This document shows positions 45,157 to 53,363 of a stretch of 64,000 bases of DNA, piece by piece. Location of the stretch: the NCBI RefSeq assembly GCF_007859325.1, contig NZ_VOHK01000002.1, positions 124,001 through 188,000 of the forward strand, read 5' to 3'. Below the pieces are notes generated by a model. That model made no database searches and was not told where the DNA came from. It saw only the letters and a program-made list of their open reading frames with translations. Position 1 is the stretch's first letter, and each line of letters starts with the position of its first letter. This stretch comes from Luteimonas marina (lineage in GTDB: Bacteria > Pseudomonadota > Gammaproteobacteria > Xanthomonadales > Xanthomonadaceae). Made by a program: the position numbers and the translations under genes.

Positions 45157-47499
45157 ATGACGACCAAGAGCGATCCGGCCAAGGCGCGCGTCTTCGCGCA
45201 GCTGCGTCCCTTCCTGCCCTACCTGGCGGCGGTGCTGGTGCTGCTGGCCGCATGGCTGCTCTGGAGCGGCTGGCAGCAGCTGCAGGACGGTACCCGGCGC
45301 AGCAGCACCACGCTCGCGCGCGACACCACTGCGACGATGACTGCGACGATGCTGTCGGGCGATCTGGATCGCCTGGGCGAACGCCTCGCGACCGAAGCGG
45401 TGCAGGCCGCGCTGCAGGCAGGCGACTTCGACGCCGCCGCGCAGGCGCTGGGCGCCGACTGGCCGCAGCTGGAGCAGGCGCTGGTGCGGCCGCCCGAGCT
45501 CACCGAAACCTACGCGGGCCTTCCCGATGCCGGCTTCGGACCGCTGTCGGTGATGGAGACCGCGCTGGTCGAGGACAAGCCGGTGGTGGCGGTGGTGCGC
45601 GTGGAGGGGGCGCCCCGCGTCGCGCTGGCCGCGCCTGCGCGGGTCGGCGAACAGCTGGTGGGCGTGGCCCTGGTGCAGCTGCCGCTCGCGCGCGCCACCG
45701 CCGCACTGGAAAGCGTGCCGGTCGACGCGGACACCTACGTCGCGCTGCGCCAGGGCAGCTTCACGCTGGCCGAACGTGGTGACGTCGGCCAGCAGGAAGC
45801 GGCCGAGCGCATGGCCGTGCCGGTGCGCGGCACCCAGCTGCGCGTCGCCGCCGCGGTGCCGCACGTCGGCGCGCCGCCGCTGGGCCTGGCCGGCATCCCG
45901 CTGCTGGTCGTGGCGGCCCTACTGCTGCTGCTGGCCTACCTGCTGTGGCGCGTGCCCGCACGCATCCGGCGCGCGTTCGCCGCGGAGGTGGAGGACAGCG
46001 CCGACGTGCCCGAGCGCACCTTCGTGGAAGCCCTGGCCGAACCGCAGGAAGACACCGGGCAGGCGGTGGCCGCGGCCGCGCCCGCGATCGTGGTCCGGGA
46101 CGCGCCGAAGGCGATCCCGGTGGACATCGACGGCAGCATCTTCCGCGCCTACGACATCCGCGGCATCGTCGGCCAGACGCTCGACGCCGGCGTCGCCGAG
46201 CTGATCGGCCAGTCGGTCGGCTCGCTGATGCAGGAACAGGACCTGGCCGACATCGTCATCGGCCGCGACGGCCGGCTGTCGGGCCCGGACCTCGTCGCCG
46301 GGCTGGTCAAGGGCCTGCGCCGGGCCGGCCGCAACGTCATCGACATCGGCCTGGCGCCGACGCCGGTGACCTATTTCGGCGCCTACCACCTGCGCACCGG
46401 CTGCTGCATCTCGGTGACCGGCAGCCACAACCCGCCCGACTACAACGGCTTCAAGATCGTCGTCGGCGGGCAGACGCTGTCGGGCGAGGCGATCACCGAC
46501 CTGTACGCGCGCATCGCCGACGGCCGCCTGCACGATGCGCCGTCGCCGGGCGACGTGGTCGAGCGCGACATCTCCGACGCCTACGTCGAGCGCATCGCCT
46601 CCGACATCCAGCTGGCGCGGCCGCTGAAGATCGTGGTCGACGCCGGCAACGGCGTCGCCGGCGAGATCGGCCCGCGCGTGCTCGAGGCCATCGGCGCCGA
46701 GGTCATTCCGTTGTTCTGCGAGATCGACGGCACCTTCCCCAACCACCACCCCGACCCGAGCGAGCCGCACAACCTCGTCGACCTGATCGGCACCGTGCAG
46801 CGCTTCGACGCCGACCTCGGTATCGCCTTCGACGGCGACGGCGACCGCCTCGGCGTGGTGACCAAGGACGGCGAGAACATCTTCCCCGATCGCCTGCTGA
46901 TGCTGTTCGCGGCCGACGTGCTCGACCGCAACCCGGGCGCGGTGATCGTCTACGACGTCAAGTGCACCGGCCGCCTGCCCGGCCACATCCTGCGCCACGG
47001 CGGCAGCCCGCTGATGTGGAAGACCGGGCACTCGCTGATCAAGGCCAAGATGCGCGAGACCGAGGCCGAACTGGCCGGCGAGATGAGCGGCCACTTCTTC
47101 TTCGCCGAGCGCTGGTACGGCTTCGACGACGGCATCTATGCCGCGGCGCGGCTGCTGGAGATCCTGGCGCTGGATCCGGAAGACCCGAGCGACGCGCTCA
47201 AGGCGCTGCCGGGCGGCGTGTCTACGCCGGAGATCAAGGTCGAGGTCGCCGACGGCAACCCGCACGGCTTCGTCGCGCGCTTCCAGCAGCAGGCGAAGTT
47301 CGAGGGCGCGCGCACCTCGACCATCGACGGCCTGCGCGTGGACTGGAACGACGGCTGGGGCCTGGTGCGCGCGTCCAACACCACGCCGGTGCTGGTGCTG
47401 CGCTTCGACGCCGACAGCGAGGAATCGCTGCAGCGCATCCTCGGCGACTTCCGCGCGCAGATCGCGGCGGTCGATCCGGAGCTGAAGCTGCCGTTCTGA
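45157..47499 (+). CDS. algC: Phosphomannomutase/phosphoglucomutase with N-terminal membrane domain
   Basis: 780 residues. The C-terminal ~450 residues are the alpha-D-phosphohexomutase: phosphoserine Ser423 in TGSHNPPDYNG, Mg-binding DGDGDRLG, sugar-binding GEMSGHFFF, and the domain-4 RASNTTPVLVLRF. It interconverts mannose-6-P/1-P and glucose-6-P/1-P for exopolysaccharide and LPS. Residues 1-290 add a membrane helix (~18-38), a periplasmic ~200-residue segment, a second helix (~248-268) and a linker. Such long AlgC forms occur in pseudomonads. Alternative: a start nearer the catalytic domain, but coding support is continuous. Confidence 0.92.
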   Translation: MTTKSDPAKARVFAQLRPFLPYLAAVLVLLAAWLLWSGWQQLQDGTRRSSTTLARDTTATMTATMLSGDLDRLGERLATEAVQAALQAGDFDAAAQALGADWPQLEQALVRPPELTETYAGLPDAGFGPLSVMETALVEDKPVVAVVRVEGAPRVALAAPARVGEQLVGVALVQLPLARATAALESVPVDADTYVALRQGSFTLAERGDVGQQEAAERMAVPVRGTQLRVAAAVPHVGAPPLGLAGIPLLVVAALLLLLAYLLWRVPARIRRAFAAEVEDSADVPERTFVEALAEPQEDTGQAVAAAAPAIVVRDAPKAIPVDIDGSIFRAYDIRGIVGQTLDAGVAELIGQSVGSLMQEQDLADIVIGRDGRLSGPDLVAGLVKGLRRAGRNVIDIGLAPTPVTYFGAYHLRTGCCISVTGSHNPPDYNGFKIVVGGQTLSGEAITDLYARIADGRLHDAPSPGDVVERDISDAYVERIASDIQLARPLKIVVDAGNGVAGEIGPRVLEAIGAEVIPLFCEIDGTFPNHHPDPSEPHNLVDLIGTVQRFDADLGIAFDGDGDRLGVVTKDGENIFPDRLLMLFAADVLDRNPGAVIVYDVKCTGRLPGHILRHGGSPLMWKTGHSLIKAKMRETEAELAGEMSGHFFFAERWYGFDDGIYAAARLLEILALDPEDPSDALKALPGGVSTPEIKVEVADGNPHGFVARFQQQAKFEGARTSTIDGLRVDWNDGWGLVRASNTTPVLVLRFDADSEESLQRILGDFRAQIAAVDPELKLPF

Positions 47500-47556
47500 G
47501 GGGCACGCGGCACGGATGACTGTCCGCACGGCTTCGTGCCAGCGACAGCCCTTCGA

Positions 47557-47641
47557 CTGTCATCCCGAACGCAGTGAGGGATCTCCCTTTCCGATTGCGG
47601 ATGTGCGGGACGGCGATCCCTCACTGCGTTCGGGATGACAG
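47557..47641. repeat. REP-like inverted repeat pair between convergent genes
   Basis: Arms 47557-47583 and 47615-47641 are perfect 27-bp reverse complements (GTCATCCCGAACGCAGTGAG type) between algC and the exported oxidoreductase gene. Possibly a bidirectional terminator. Confidence 0.88.
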
Positions 47642-47710
47642 GTCCGGGCGATGCCGGACGCCTGACAACCGCCCGCAGGTCGGGGCGATGCCCCCGGCGC
47701 ATGGCCGGCC

Positions 47711-48838
47711 TCAGCCCCGCGCGATCTCCACCCGCTTGCCGTCGCCGCGCGCCGACGCGAACGCCGCGTCCAGCACGCGCAGGTCGGCCACGCCTTCCTC
47801 GCCCGGCGCGCGCGGCGCGGTGTTGCCCAGGATGGCCAGCGCGTCCTGGTCCATCTGCTCGGCCTGCATGCGCGGGCGCGGGCCCAGCTGCGGCTCGAAC
47901 ACGGTGCCGTCGCTGGCGCGGCCGGCGTTGCCCTCGTAGCCCTGGAACGGCGACATCGCGTACCAGCCGCGTTCGCAGTCCACCTGCAGGGTGTTGAGGT
48001 TGCGGCCGAAGCTGGTGACGCATTCGGCGACGATGTCGTCGGGGAACTCGAGCCGGAAGCGCATCGTCTCGTCGACGCCCTTGAACAGGTCGCGGCGCGC
48101 GGTCTCGTCGAAGGCGCTGACCGCCAGCGGCTCCAGCCCGGTGCAGTAGCGCGCGGCGTTCACGCAGTACACGCCCATGTCGTACATCGCGCCGCCGCCG
48201 CGCGCGGGGTCGAGCCGCCAGGCGTCGTCTGCGCCGTCGCGCCAGCCCCACCAGCCGGCGTCGGCACGCAGCTTGATGATCCTGCCGAACGGCCGCTCCT
48301 TCGCCATCGCCATGAAGCGACGCGTGTTCGGCTCGTGCTGCATGCGGTAGCCGACCGCCAGCTGCACCTTGTTGTCGCGGCAGGCCTTGACCATCGCCTC
48401 GCCCTCGGTCGCGTCCATCGCCATCGGCTTCTCGCACCAGACGTGCTTGCCGGCGTTGGCCGCGACCAGGGCCAGCGGCTTGTGCAGGTGGTTGGGGGTG
48501 GCGATGTAGACCGCGTCGATGTCGGGGTTGTCGGCGATGCGGTGGAAGTCGTCGTAGGAATAGACGTTGCGGTCGGGAACGCCGTACCTGCCCTGCCACT
48601 CGGGCAGCTTGCCGGGCGAACCGGTGACGAGGCCGGCGAGGCGGCAGTGCTTCGTCAATTGCAGCGCCGGCGCCAGCAGGTCGCGGCTGTAGTGGCCGAG
48701 GCCGACCAGGGCCACGCCGATCCTGCGCGACGGTGCCTGCGCCAGCCCGCGCGGTGCCCATGCCGCCGCCGCACCCGCCAGCGCCAGCGATTGCAGCGCC
48801 TGCCGCCGCGTCCAGCCGCTCGTCCGATCTCCGGTCAT
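47711..48838 (-). CDS. Tat-exported Gfo/Idh/MocA-family oxidoreductase
   Basis: 375 residues. A twin-arginine signal (WTRRQALQSLALAGAAAAW) indicates folded, cofactor-loaded export, as in Zymomonas glucose-fructose oxidoreductase. The Rossmann domain follows (IGVALVGLGHYSRDLL), with the catalytic-lysine EKPMA motif (KHVWCEKPMAMDATEG) and the C-terminal Gfo/Idh/MocA beta-sheet domain. Probably an NADP-bound sugar oxidoreductase in the periplasm. ATG at 48838 has GGAGGG; -10-like TAACAT overlaps a LacI-type operator 31 bases upstream. Confidence 0.9.
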   Translation of the reverse strand: MTGDRTSGWTRRQALQSLALAGAAAAWAPRGLAQAPSRRIGVALVGLGHYSRDLLAPALQLTKHCRLAGLVTGSPGKLPEWQGRYGVPDRNVYSYDDFHRIADNPDIDAVYIATPNHLHKPLALVAANAGKHVWCEKPMAMDATEGEAMVKACRDNKVQLAVGYRMQHEPNTRRFMAMAKERPFGRIIKLRADAGWWGWRDGADDAWRLDPARGGGAMYDMGVYCVNAARYCTGLEPLAVSAFDETARRDLFKGVDETMRFRLEFPDDIVAECVTSFGRNLNTLQVDCERGWYAMSPFQGYEGNAGRASDGTVFEPQLGPRPRMQAEQMDQDALAILGNTAPRAPGEEGVADLRVLDAAFASARGDGKRVEIARG

Positions 48839-48870
48839 CGCTCCCTCCGCGTTCCGAATGTCCGGGGGCA

Positions 48871-48884
48871 TGTTAGCGCTAGCA
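48871..48884. promoter_or_regulatory. LacI-family-type operator before the exported oxidoreductase
   Basis: TGTTAGCGCTAGCA deviates by one base from the perfect palindrome TGTTAGCGCTAACA, the kind of site bound by LacI/GalR repressors of sugar genes. It lies 33 bases upstream of the oxidoreductase start and overlaps its -10-like hexamer (48875-48870 on the minus strand). Confidence 0.6.
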
Positions 48885-48997
48885 CACGGGCCGTGGACCC
48901 GGTTTCAGGCGCGATCGCTTGCCGACGACCTCTCTCAGCGCCCGGTCGCGGCGGAAGCCGGGCCTGTGAAAGTGCGGGGCGGATCGATAATGCGCGG

Positions 48998-50254
48998 ATG
49001 CACACGCCGGCCACTCCATGTCGCGTCGCGGTGATCGGCGGCGGCCCCGCCGGGCTGATCGCGGCCGAACGCCTGCGCGCCACCGGGCTGCAGGTCGACC
49101 TGTACGAGGCCAAGGGCTCGGTCGGGCGCAAGTTCCTGATCGCGGGCAAGGGCGGGCTCAACCTCACCCATTCCGAACCGCGCCCGGGCTTCGATGCGCG
49201 CTACCGCGAGCGCGCCGGCCGGGTCGGCCGCTGGCTGGACCGCTTCGACGCCGACGCCCTGCGCGACTGGGCGCGCGGGCTGGGCGCGGAGACCTATGTC
49301 GGCAGCTCCGGCCGCGTGTTCCCGCTCGACCGCAGGGCCGCGCCGCTGCTGCGCGGCTGGGTGCGGCGATTGCGCGAGCAGGGCGTCGCCTTCCACGTCC
49401 AGCATCGCTGGAGCGGCTGGACGCCCGACGGCGTCCTGCGCTTCGACACGCCGCAGGGTGAAGTGGCTGCGCCCTGCGACGCGGTGCTGCTGGCGCTCGG
49501 CGGCGGCAGCTGGCCGCAGTTGGGGAGCGATGGCGGCTGGGTGCCGGGGTTGCTCGCGCGCGGCGTCGACATCGCGCCGCTGGCGCCTGCGAACTGCGGT
49601 TTCGACATCGGCTGGTCGCCGCATTTCGCCGGACGCCATGCCGGCACGCCGCTCAAGCCGGTGGTCGTGCACTGGCGCGACGCCGGGGGCGCCGAACACG
49701 CCCTCCAGGGCGAATGCGTGGTGACCGGAACCGGGCTGGAAGGCAGCGTGATCTACGCCATTTCGGCGACGTTGCGCGAACGCATCGACCGCGACGGACA
49801 TGCCGACCTCGCCCTCGACCTCGCGCCCGGCCGCGACCGCGCGGCGCTGGAGCAGGCGCTGGCGAAACCCCGCGGCGGACGCAGCCTGTCCGAGCACCTG
49901 CGGCGCGCAACGGGCCTGCACGGCGCCAAGGCGGGACTGCTGCACGAAGTGCTGCCGCGCGAGGCGATGCAGGACCCGGCGCGCCTGGCCGCGGCGATCA
50001 AGCGCCTGCCGCTGCGGCTGCGGCGGCCGCGACCGGTCGCCGAGGCGATCAGCAGCGCCGGCGGCATCCGCCTGGAGGCGCTGGACGACCGGCTGATGCT
50101 GCGCGCGCTGCCGGGCACGTTCGCCGCCGGCGAGATGCTCGACTGGGAGGCGCCGACCGGGGGCTACCTGCTGACCGCCTGCTTCGCCAGCGGGCTGGTC
50201 GCGGCCGAAGGGTTGGCCGAGTGGCTGCGCGAACCGGCCACTGCGCTGGCCTGA
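48998..50254 (+). CDS. TIGR03862/BaiN-type FAD-dependent flavoprotein (HI0933-like)
   Basis: 418 residues. FAD-binding GGGPAGLIAAE (~13-23) and the HI0933-family core GRKFLIAGKGGLNLTHSE; later GSSGRVFPLDRRAAPLL, ALGGGSWPQLG and the C-terminal FAAGEMLDWEAPTGGYLLTAC match the TIGR03862 subfamily. Probable cytoplasmic FAD oxidoreductase of unknown substrate. GATAAT (48986-48991) ends six bases before the ATG and there is no Shine-Dalgarno, suggesting a leaderless mRNA. Confidence 0.9.
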   Translation: MHTPATPCRVAVIGGGPAGLIAAERLRATGLQVDLYEAKGSVGRKFLIAGKGGLNLTHSEPRPGFDARYRERAGRVGRWLDRFDADALRDWARGLGAETYVGSSGRVFPLDRRAAPLLRGWVRRLREQGVAFHVQHRWSGWTPDGVLRFDTPQGEVAAPCDAVLLALGGGSWPQLGSDGGWVPGLLARGVDIAPLAPANCGFDIGWSPHFAGRHAGTPLKPVVVHWRDAGGAEHALQGECVVTGTGLEGSVIYAISATLRERIDRDGHADLALDLAPGRDRAALEQALAKPRGGRSLSEHLRRATGLHGAKAGLLHEVLPREAMQDPARLAAAIKRLPLRLRRPRPVAEAISSAGGIRLEALDDRLMLRALPGTFAAGEMLDWEAPTGGYLLTACFASGLVAAEGLAEWLREPATALA

Positions 50255-50292
50255 GAGGCGGGAAGCGTGCCCGAATGGAGACTACTCAACGA

Positions 50293-50377
50293 CGTCATTC
50301 CCGCGAAAGCGGGAATCCAAGGACTTTGCCCTTCAGCGACTTGACGTCCATGGATTCCCGCTTTCGCGGGAATGACG
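50293..50377. repeat. REP-like inverted repeat pair between convergent genes
   Basis: Arms 50293-50319 and 50351-50377 are perfect 27-bp reverse complements (CGTCATTCCCGCGAAAGCGG type) in the gap between the flavoprotein and the coiled-coil protein. Confidence 0.88.
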
Positions 50378-50410
50378 ATGTTTTTGGGACTCAAGCAAGC
50401 GCCATTCGCG

Positions 50411-51046
50411 CTAACCCTTGTTCGTCCCCTTCAGCGCGTGGTACCGCTCCACCGCATGCTCGAGCTCGGTGTCGAGCGAGGCGCGTTCCTCCAGCTGCTG
50501 GCGCATGATCGCCTGCTGGCGCAGCAGGTCGGCGTGCTGCGACCGGATGTTGTCGGCCAGCGCCTTGCGCACCGGCTGGCCCTGCAGCTCCAGGTCGTTG
50601 GCCTGCCGCAGCAGCGACACCAGGCTCTGGCGCAGGTTGGCCACGCCCATGCGCGAGGTCTTCAGGCCCTCGTCGACCAGCACGATGCGGTCGTCGAAGG
50701 CGCGCCGCAGCTCTTCCTCGGTCCCGTAGGACTCGGCCATCGCCCGCTCCCGGCGCGCGCGCGCGGCCTCGGCATTGGCGGCGATGCGGGCCTGGTGTTC
50801 GGCTTCGTCCGCGGCGGCGCGCTCCTCGGGCGTGAGCTGCTGGCCGACCTGGCCCAGCGGGCGTCCGCTCTTGACGCTCAGTTCGGTGCGCGCGGCGTCC
50901 ACCGCGCTCGCCGGCAGGGCGTCGCCGCAGACCTTGCGGCCGCCCTCGTTCCAGCAGTAGAGCCTCTTTTCGGCGGTGTTCTGCGCCGAAGCGGACGCGG
51001 CCAGCGCGCACAGCGCGACCGCGGCCAGCAACACGTGGATCTTCAT
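50411..51046 (-). CDS. Secreted coiled-coil protein of unknown function
   Basis: 211 residues with signal peptide MKIHVLLAAVALCALAASASAQ. A short N-terminal domain with CWNEGGRKVCGD resembles DUF4124-like envelope proteins, then long charged helices (LTPEERAAADEAEHQARIAANAEAARARRERAMAE) predict a coiled coil. Periplasmic by inference. ATG at 51046 matches the signal peptide; the extension to 51100 is rejected. It follows pyrE on the same strand by 28 bp and may be co-transcribed with it. Confidence 0.8.
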   Translation of the reverse strand: MKIHVLLAAVALCALAASASAQNTAEKRLYCWNEGGRKVCGDALPASAVDAARTELSVKSGRPLGQVGQQLTPEERAAADEAEHQARIAANAEAARARRERAMAESYGTEEELRRAFDDRIVLVDEGLKTSRMGVANLRQSLVSLLRQANDLELQGQPVRKALADNIRSQHADLLRQQAIMRQQLEERASLDTELEHAVERYHALKGTNKG

Positions 51047-51074
51047 CGAAATCCGCCCCCTGCGGCTCGAGGAA

Positions 51075-51737
51075 TCAGGTTGTGGTGGCACGGACGCCAT
51101 ATTGCGCCCGATAGGCCTGTAAACGCGAACGCTCGTCGGACAGGGACGCGCTTGCGTCGGCGAACGCCAGCAGGTCGGCCAGGGTGGCGACCGCGACCAC
51201 CGGCACGCCCGCCCCGGCCGCCACCGCCTGCGCGGCCGACAGCGACTGTCCCTCGCCGGCGATCTCCTGGCGGTCGAGCGCGATCACGATCCCGGCCGGC
51301 GTGCCGCCGCCGCCCTCGATGATGGCCAGCGCCTCGCGGATCGCGGTGCCGGCGGTGATCACGTCGTCCACCACCAGCACCCGCCTGCCGGCCAGCGGCG
51401 CGCCGATCAGGCTGCCGCCCTCGCCGTGCGCCTTGGCCTCCTTGCGGTTGAACGCCAGCGGCAGGTCGCGGCCGCGGCGGGCGTACTCGCAGGCCAGCGC
51501 GGCAGCGAGCGGGATGCCCTTGTAGGCCGGGCCGAACAGCAGGTCGAAGGCGAGGCCGGCCTCGTCCAGCGCATCGGCGTAGCAGCCGGCCAGCGCGGCC
51601 AGCGACGCGCCCGAATCGAAGCGCCCGGCGTTGAAGAAGTACGGGCTCACGCGCCCGGACTTGAGCGTGAACTCGCCGAAGCGCAGCGCCTGCGCGCGCA
51701 GCGCCAGCTGCAGGAAACGGGTGCGGTGGTCGGCCAT
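51075..51737 (-). CDS. pyrE: Orotate phosphoribosyltransferase
   Basis: 220 residues. It makes OMP from orotate and PRPP. The PRPP loop is [17 protein letters not shown] (~115-131), with the N-terminal [19 protein letters not shown] and flexible-loop [11 protein letters not shown] segments in place. Cytoplasmic dimer of pyrimidine synthesis. The region upstream shares a divergent gap with yjdM that holds an inverted repeat. Confidence 0.96.
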   Translation of the reverse strand: MADHRTRFLQLALRAQALRFGEFTLKSGRVSPYFFNAGRFDSGASLAALAGCYADALDEAGLAFDLLFGPAYKGIPLAAALACEYARRGRDLPLAFNRKEAKAHGEGGSLIGAPLAGRRVLVVDDVITAGTAIREALAIIEGGGGTPAGIVIALDRQEIAGEGQSLSAAQAVAAGAGVPVVAVATLADLLAFADASASLSDERSRLQAYRAQYGVRATTT

Positions 51738-51763
51738 GGCGGCATTCTCCCATGCCTGTTGAT

Positions 51764-51860
51764 CCGCAGGTCGGGGCTACGCCCCCGACGTGGCGGTGCA
51801 TCCGTCGGAGCCTGCCCATCGTGGCGATCTCGGCGTCGGGGACGTAGCCCCGACCTGCGG
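51764..51860. repeat. Inverted repeat pair in the pyrE-yjdM divergent gap
   Basis: Arms 51764-51790 and 51834-51860 (CCGCAGGTCGGGGCTACG...) are 27-bp reverse complements with one mismatch. This is a different sequence family from the GTCATCCC repeats and lies in a promoter region. Confidence 0.8.
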
Positions 51861-51923
51861 GTGGAGGGGGCGGTCGGGGCACGGATGCGACAATAGGCGC
51901 TGAACTTGTGCGGAAGCCCTGAC

Positions 51924-52274
51924 GTGTCCGGTTTGCCCGATTGTCCGCAGTGCGGATCCAGCTACACCTACGAGGACGGCGCCATGCTCGTCTGCCCCGA
52001 GTGCGCGCACGAGTGGTCGCCGGCTGAACAGGCCGCGCAGGCCGCCGCCGCCGAGGCCTCCGCGCAGGTCCGCGACGCCAACGGCACCCCGCTCGCCGAC
52101 GGCGACAGCGTGGTCGTGATCAAGGACCTGAAGGTCAAGGGCTCCTCGCAGGTGGTCAAGGTGGGCACCAAGGTGCGCAACATCCGCCTGGTCGACGGCG
52201 ACCACGACATCGACTGCAGGATCGACGGCATCGGCCAGATGGGGCTGAAGTCGGAGTTCGTGCGCAAGGCGTAG
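51924..52274 (+). CDS. yjdM: YjdM/PhnA-family zinc-ribbon protein
   Basis: 116 residues from GTG, matching E. coli YjdM almost end to end: zinc ribbon [16 protein letters not shown]...CPECAHEW, then [25 protein letters not shown] and the C-terminal [20 protein letters not shown]. Small cytoplasmic protein linked by name only to phosphonate metabolism; function unproven. A -10-like GACAAT is at 51889-51894. Confidence 0.93.
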   Translation: MSGLPDCPQCGSSYTYEDGAMLVCPECAHEWSPAEQAAQAAAAEASAQVRDANGTPLADGDSVVVIKDLKVKGSSQVVKVGTKVRNIRLVDGDHDIDCRIDGIGQMGLKSEFVRKA

Positions 52275-52318
52275 CGGCGGGTTGCCTGCCGCGGTTCGGT
52301 GCGCCGGACAGCGCTTGC

Positions 52319-52452
52319 CGTCATCCCGGCGAAAGCCGGGATCCATCTTGCTGTCCACCCCGTCGCGAAAAGGCAACGTCCAAATGGATCCCGGCTTTCG
52401 CCGGGATGACGATGGAGGGCCGGGATGACGATGGACGGGCGGGATGACGATG
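52319..52452. repeat. REP-like inverted repeat pair with extra tandem tail units
   Basis: Arms 52319-52346 and 52384-52411 are perfect 28-bp reverse complements. The right end continues into two more copies of CGGGATGACGATG (around 52421 and 52440), giving three head-to-tail copies. Lies in the 288-bp gap before xthA. Confidence 0.85.
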
Positions 52453-52562
52453 AAGGCGGCTGAACGGATATGCGCGAGGCACGGGCCCCATGCGGCCACC
52501 CGGGGCGGACACGGACGGACGCTTTCCGCTAGGCTTGCCCGACCGCCGCAAACCGCCTTCGC

Positions 52563-53363
52563 ATGCGCATCATCAGCTTCAACGCCAACGGCATCCGCTC
52601 CGCCGCCAGCAAGGGCTTCTTCGGCTGGCTGGAAGGGCAGCAGGCCGACATCGTCTGCCTGCAGGAGACCAAGGCCCAGGAAGACCAGCTGGCCGACGCC
52701 TGCTTCCGCCCGCTTGGCCACTGCTACTACCGCGACGCGATCACCAAGAAGGGCTACAGCGGCGTCGCCATCTACAGCAAGCGCGAGCCCGACGAGGTGC
52801 GCACGGCGCTGGGCTGGGCGCCGTTCGACGACGAGGGCCGCTACATCGAGGCGCGCTACGGCAAGCTCAGCGTGGTTTCGTTCTACATCCCCTCAGGCTC
52901 CTCGGGCGAGCTGCGGCAGGGCTTCAAGTTCGAGGTGATGGACTGGCTGAAGCCGATCATGGACGAATGGCTCGCCAGCGGCCGCGACTACGTGCTGTGC
53001 GGCGACTGGAACATCGTCCGCGCCCGCAGCGACATCAAGAACTGGACCAGCAACCAGAAGAACTCCGGCTGCCTGCCGCCCGAGCGCGCGTGGCTCAACG
53101 GCATGATCGCCGACGCCTGCGGCGACGGCCTGGTCGAGGCGCCGGCGCGCGGCTGGAAGGACAGCTTCCGCGTGCTCAAGCCCGAGGCCGTCGAATACAC
53201 CTGGTGGAGCAACCGCGGCGCCGCGCGCGCCAACGACGTCGGCTGGCGCATCGACTACCAACTGGTGACACCGGAACTGGCGAAACGCGCGCGCGCCTGC
53301 GCGATCCACCGCGAGCCGCGCTTCTCCGATCATGCGCCCTACGTCGTGGACTACGCCGGGTGA
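52563..53363 (+). CDS. xthA: Exodeoxyribonuclease III (AP endonuclease)
   Basis: 266 residues of the EEP superfamily. Visible motifs: MRIISFNANGIRSA, LQETKAQ, YSGVAIYSK, GDWNIVR and the C-terminal DYQLVTPE and FSDHAPYVVDY with catalytic Asp/His. It cleaves at abasic sites and degrades 3' ends in DNA repair; it also resembles the Crc/XthA branch. Its stop overlaps the ampG start by four bases (GTGA). -10-like TAGGCT at 52530-52535; no Shine-Dalgarno. Confidence 0.94.
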   Translation: MRIISFNANGIRSAASKGFFGWLEGQQADIVCLQETKAQEDQLADACFRPLGHCYYRDAITKKGYSGVAIYSKREPDEVRTALGWAPFDDEGRYIEARYGKLSVVSFYIPSGSSGELRQGFKFEVMDWLKPIMDEWLASGRDYVLCGDWNIVRARSDIKNWTSNQKNSGCLPPERAWLNGMIADACGDGLVEAPARGWKDSFRVLKPEAVEYTWWSNRGAARANDVGWRIDYQLVTPELAKRARACAIHREPRFSDHAPYVVDYAG

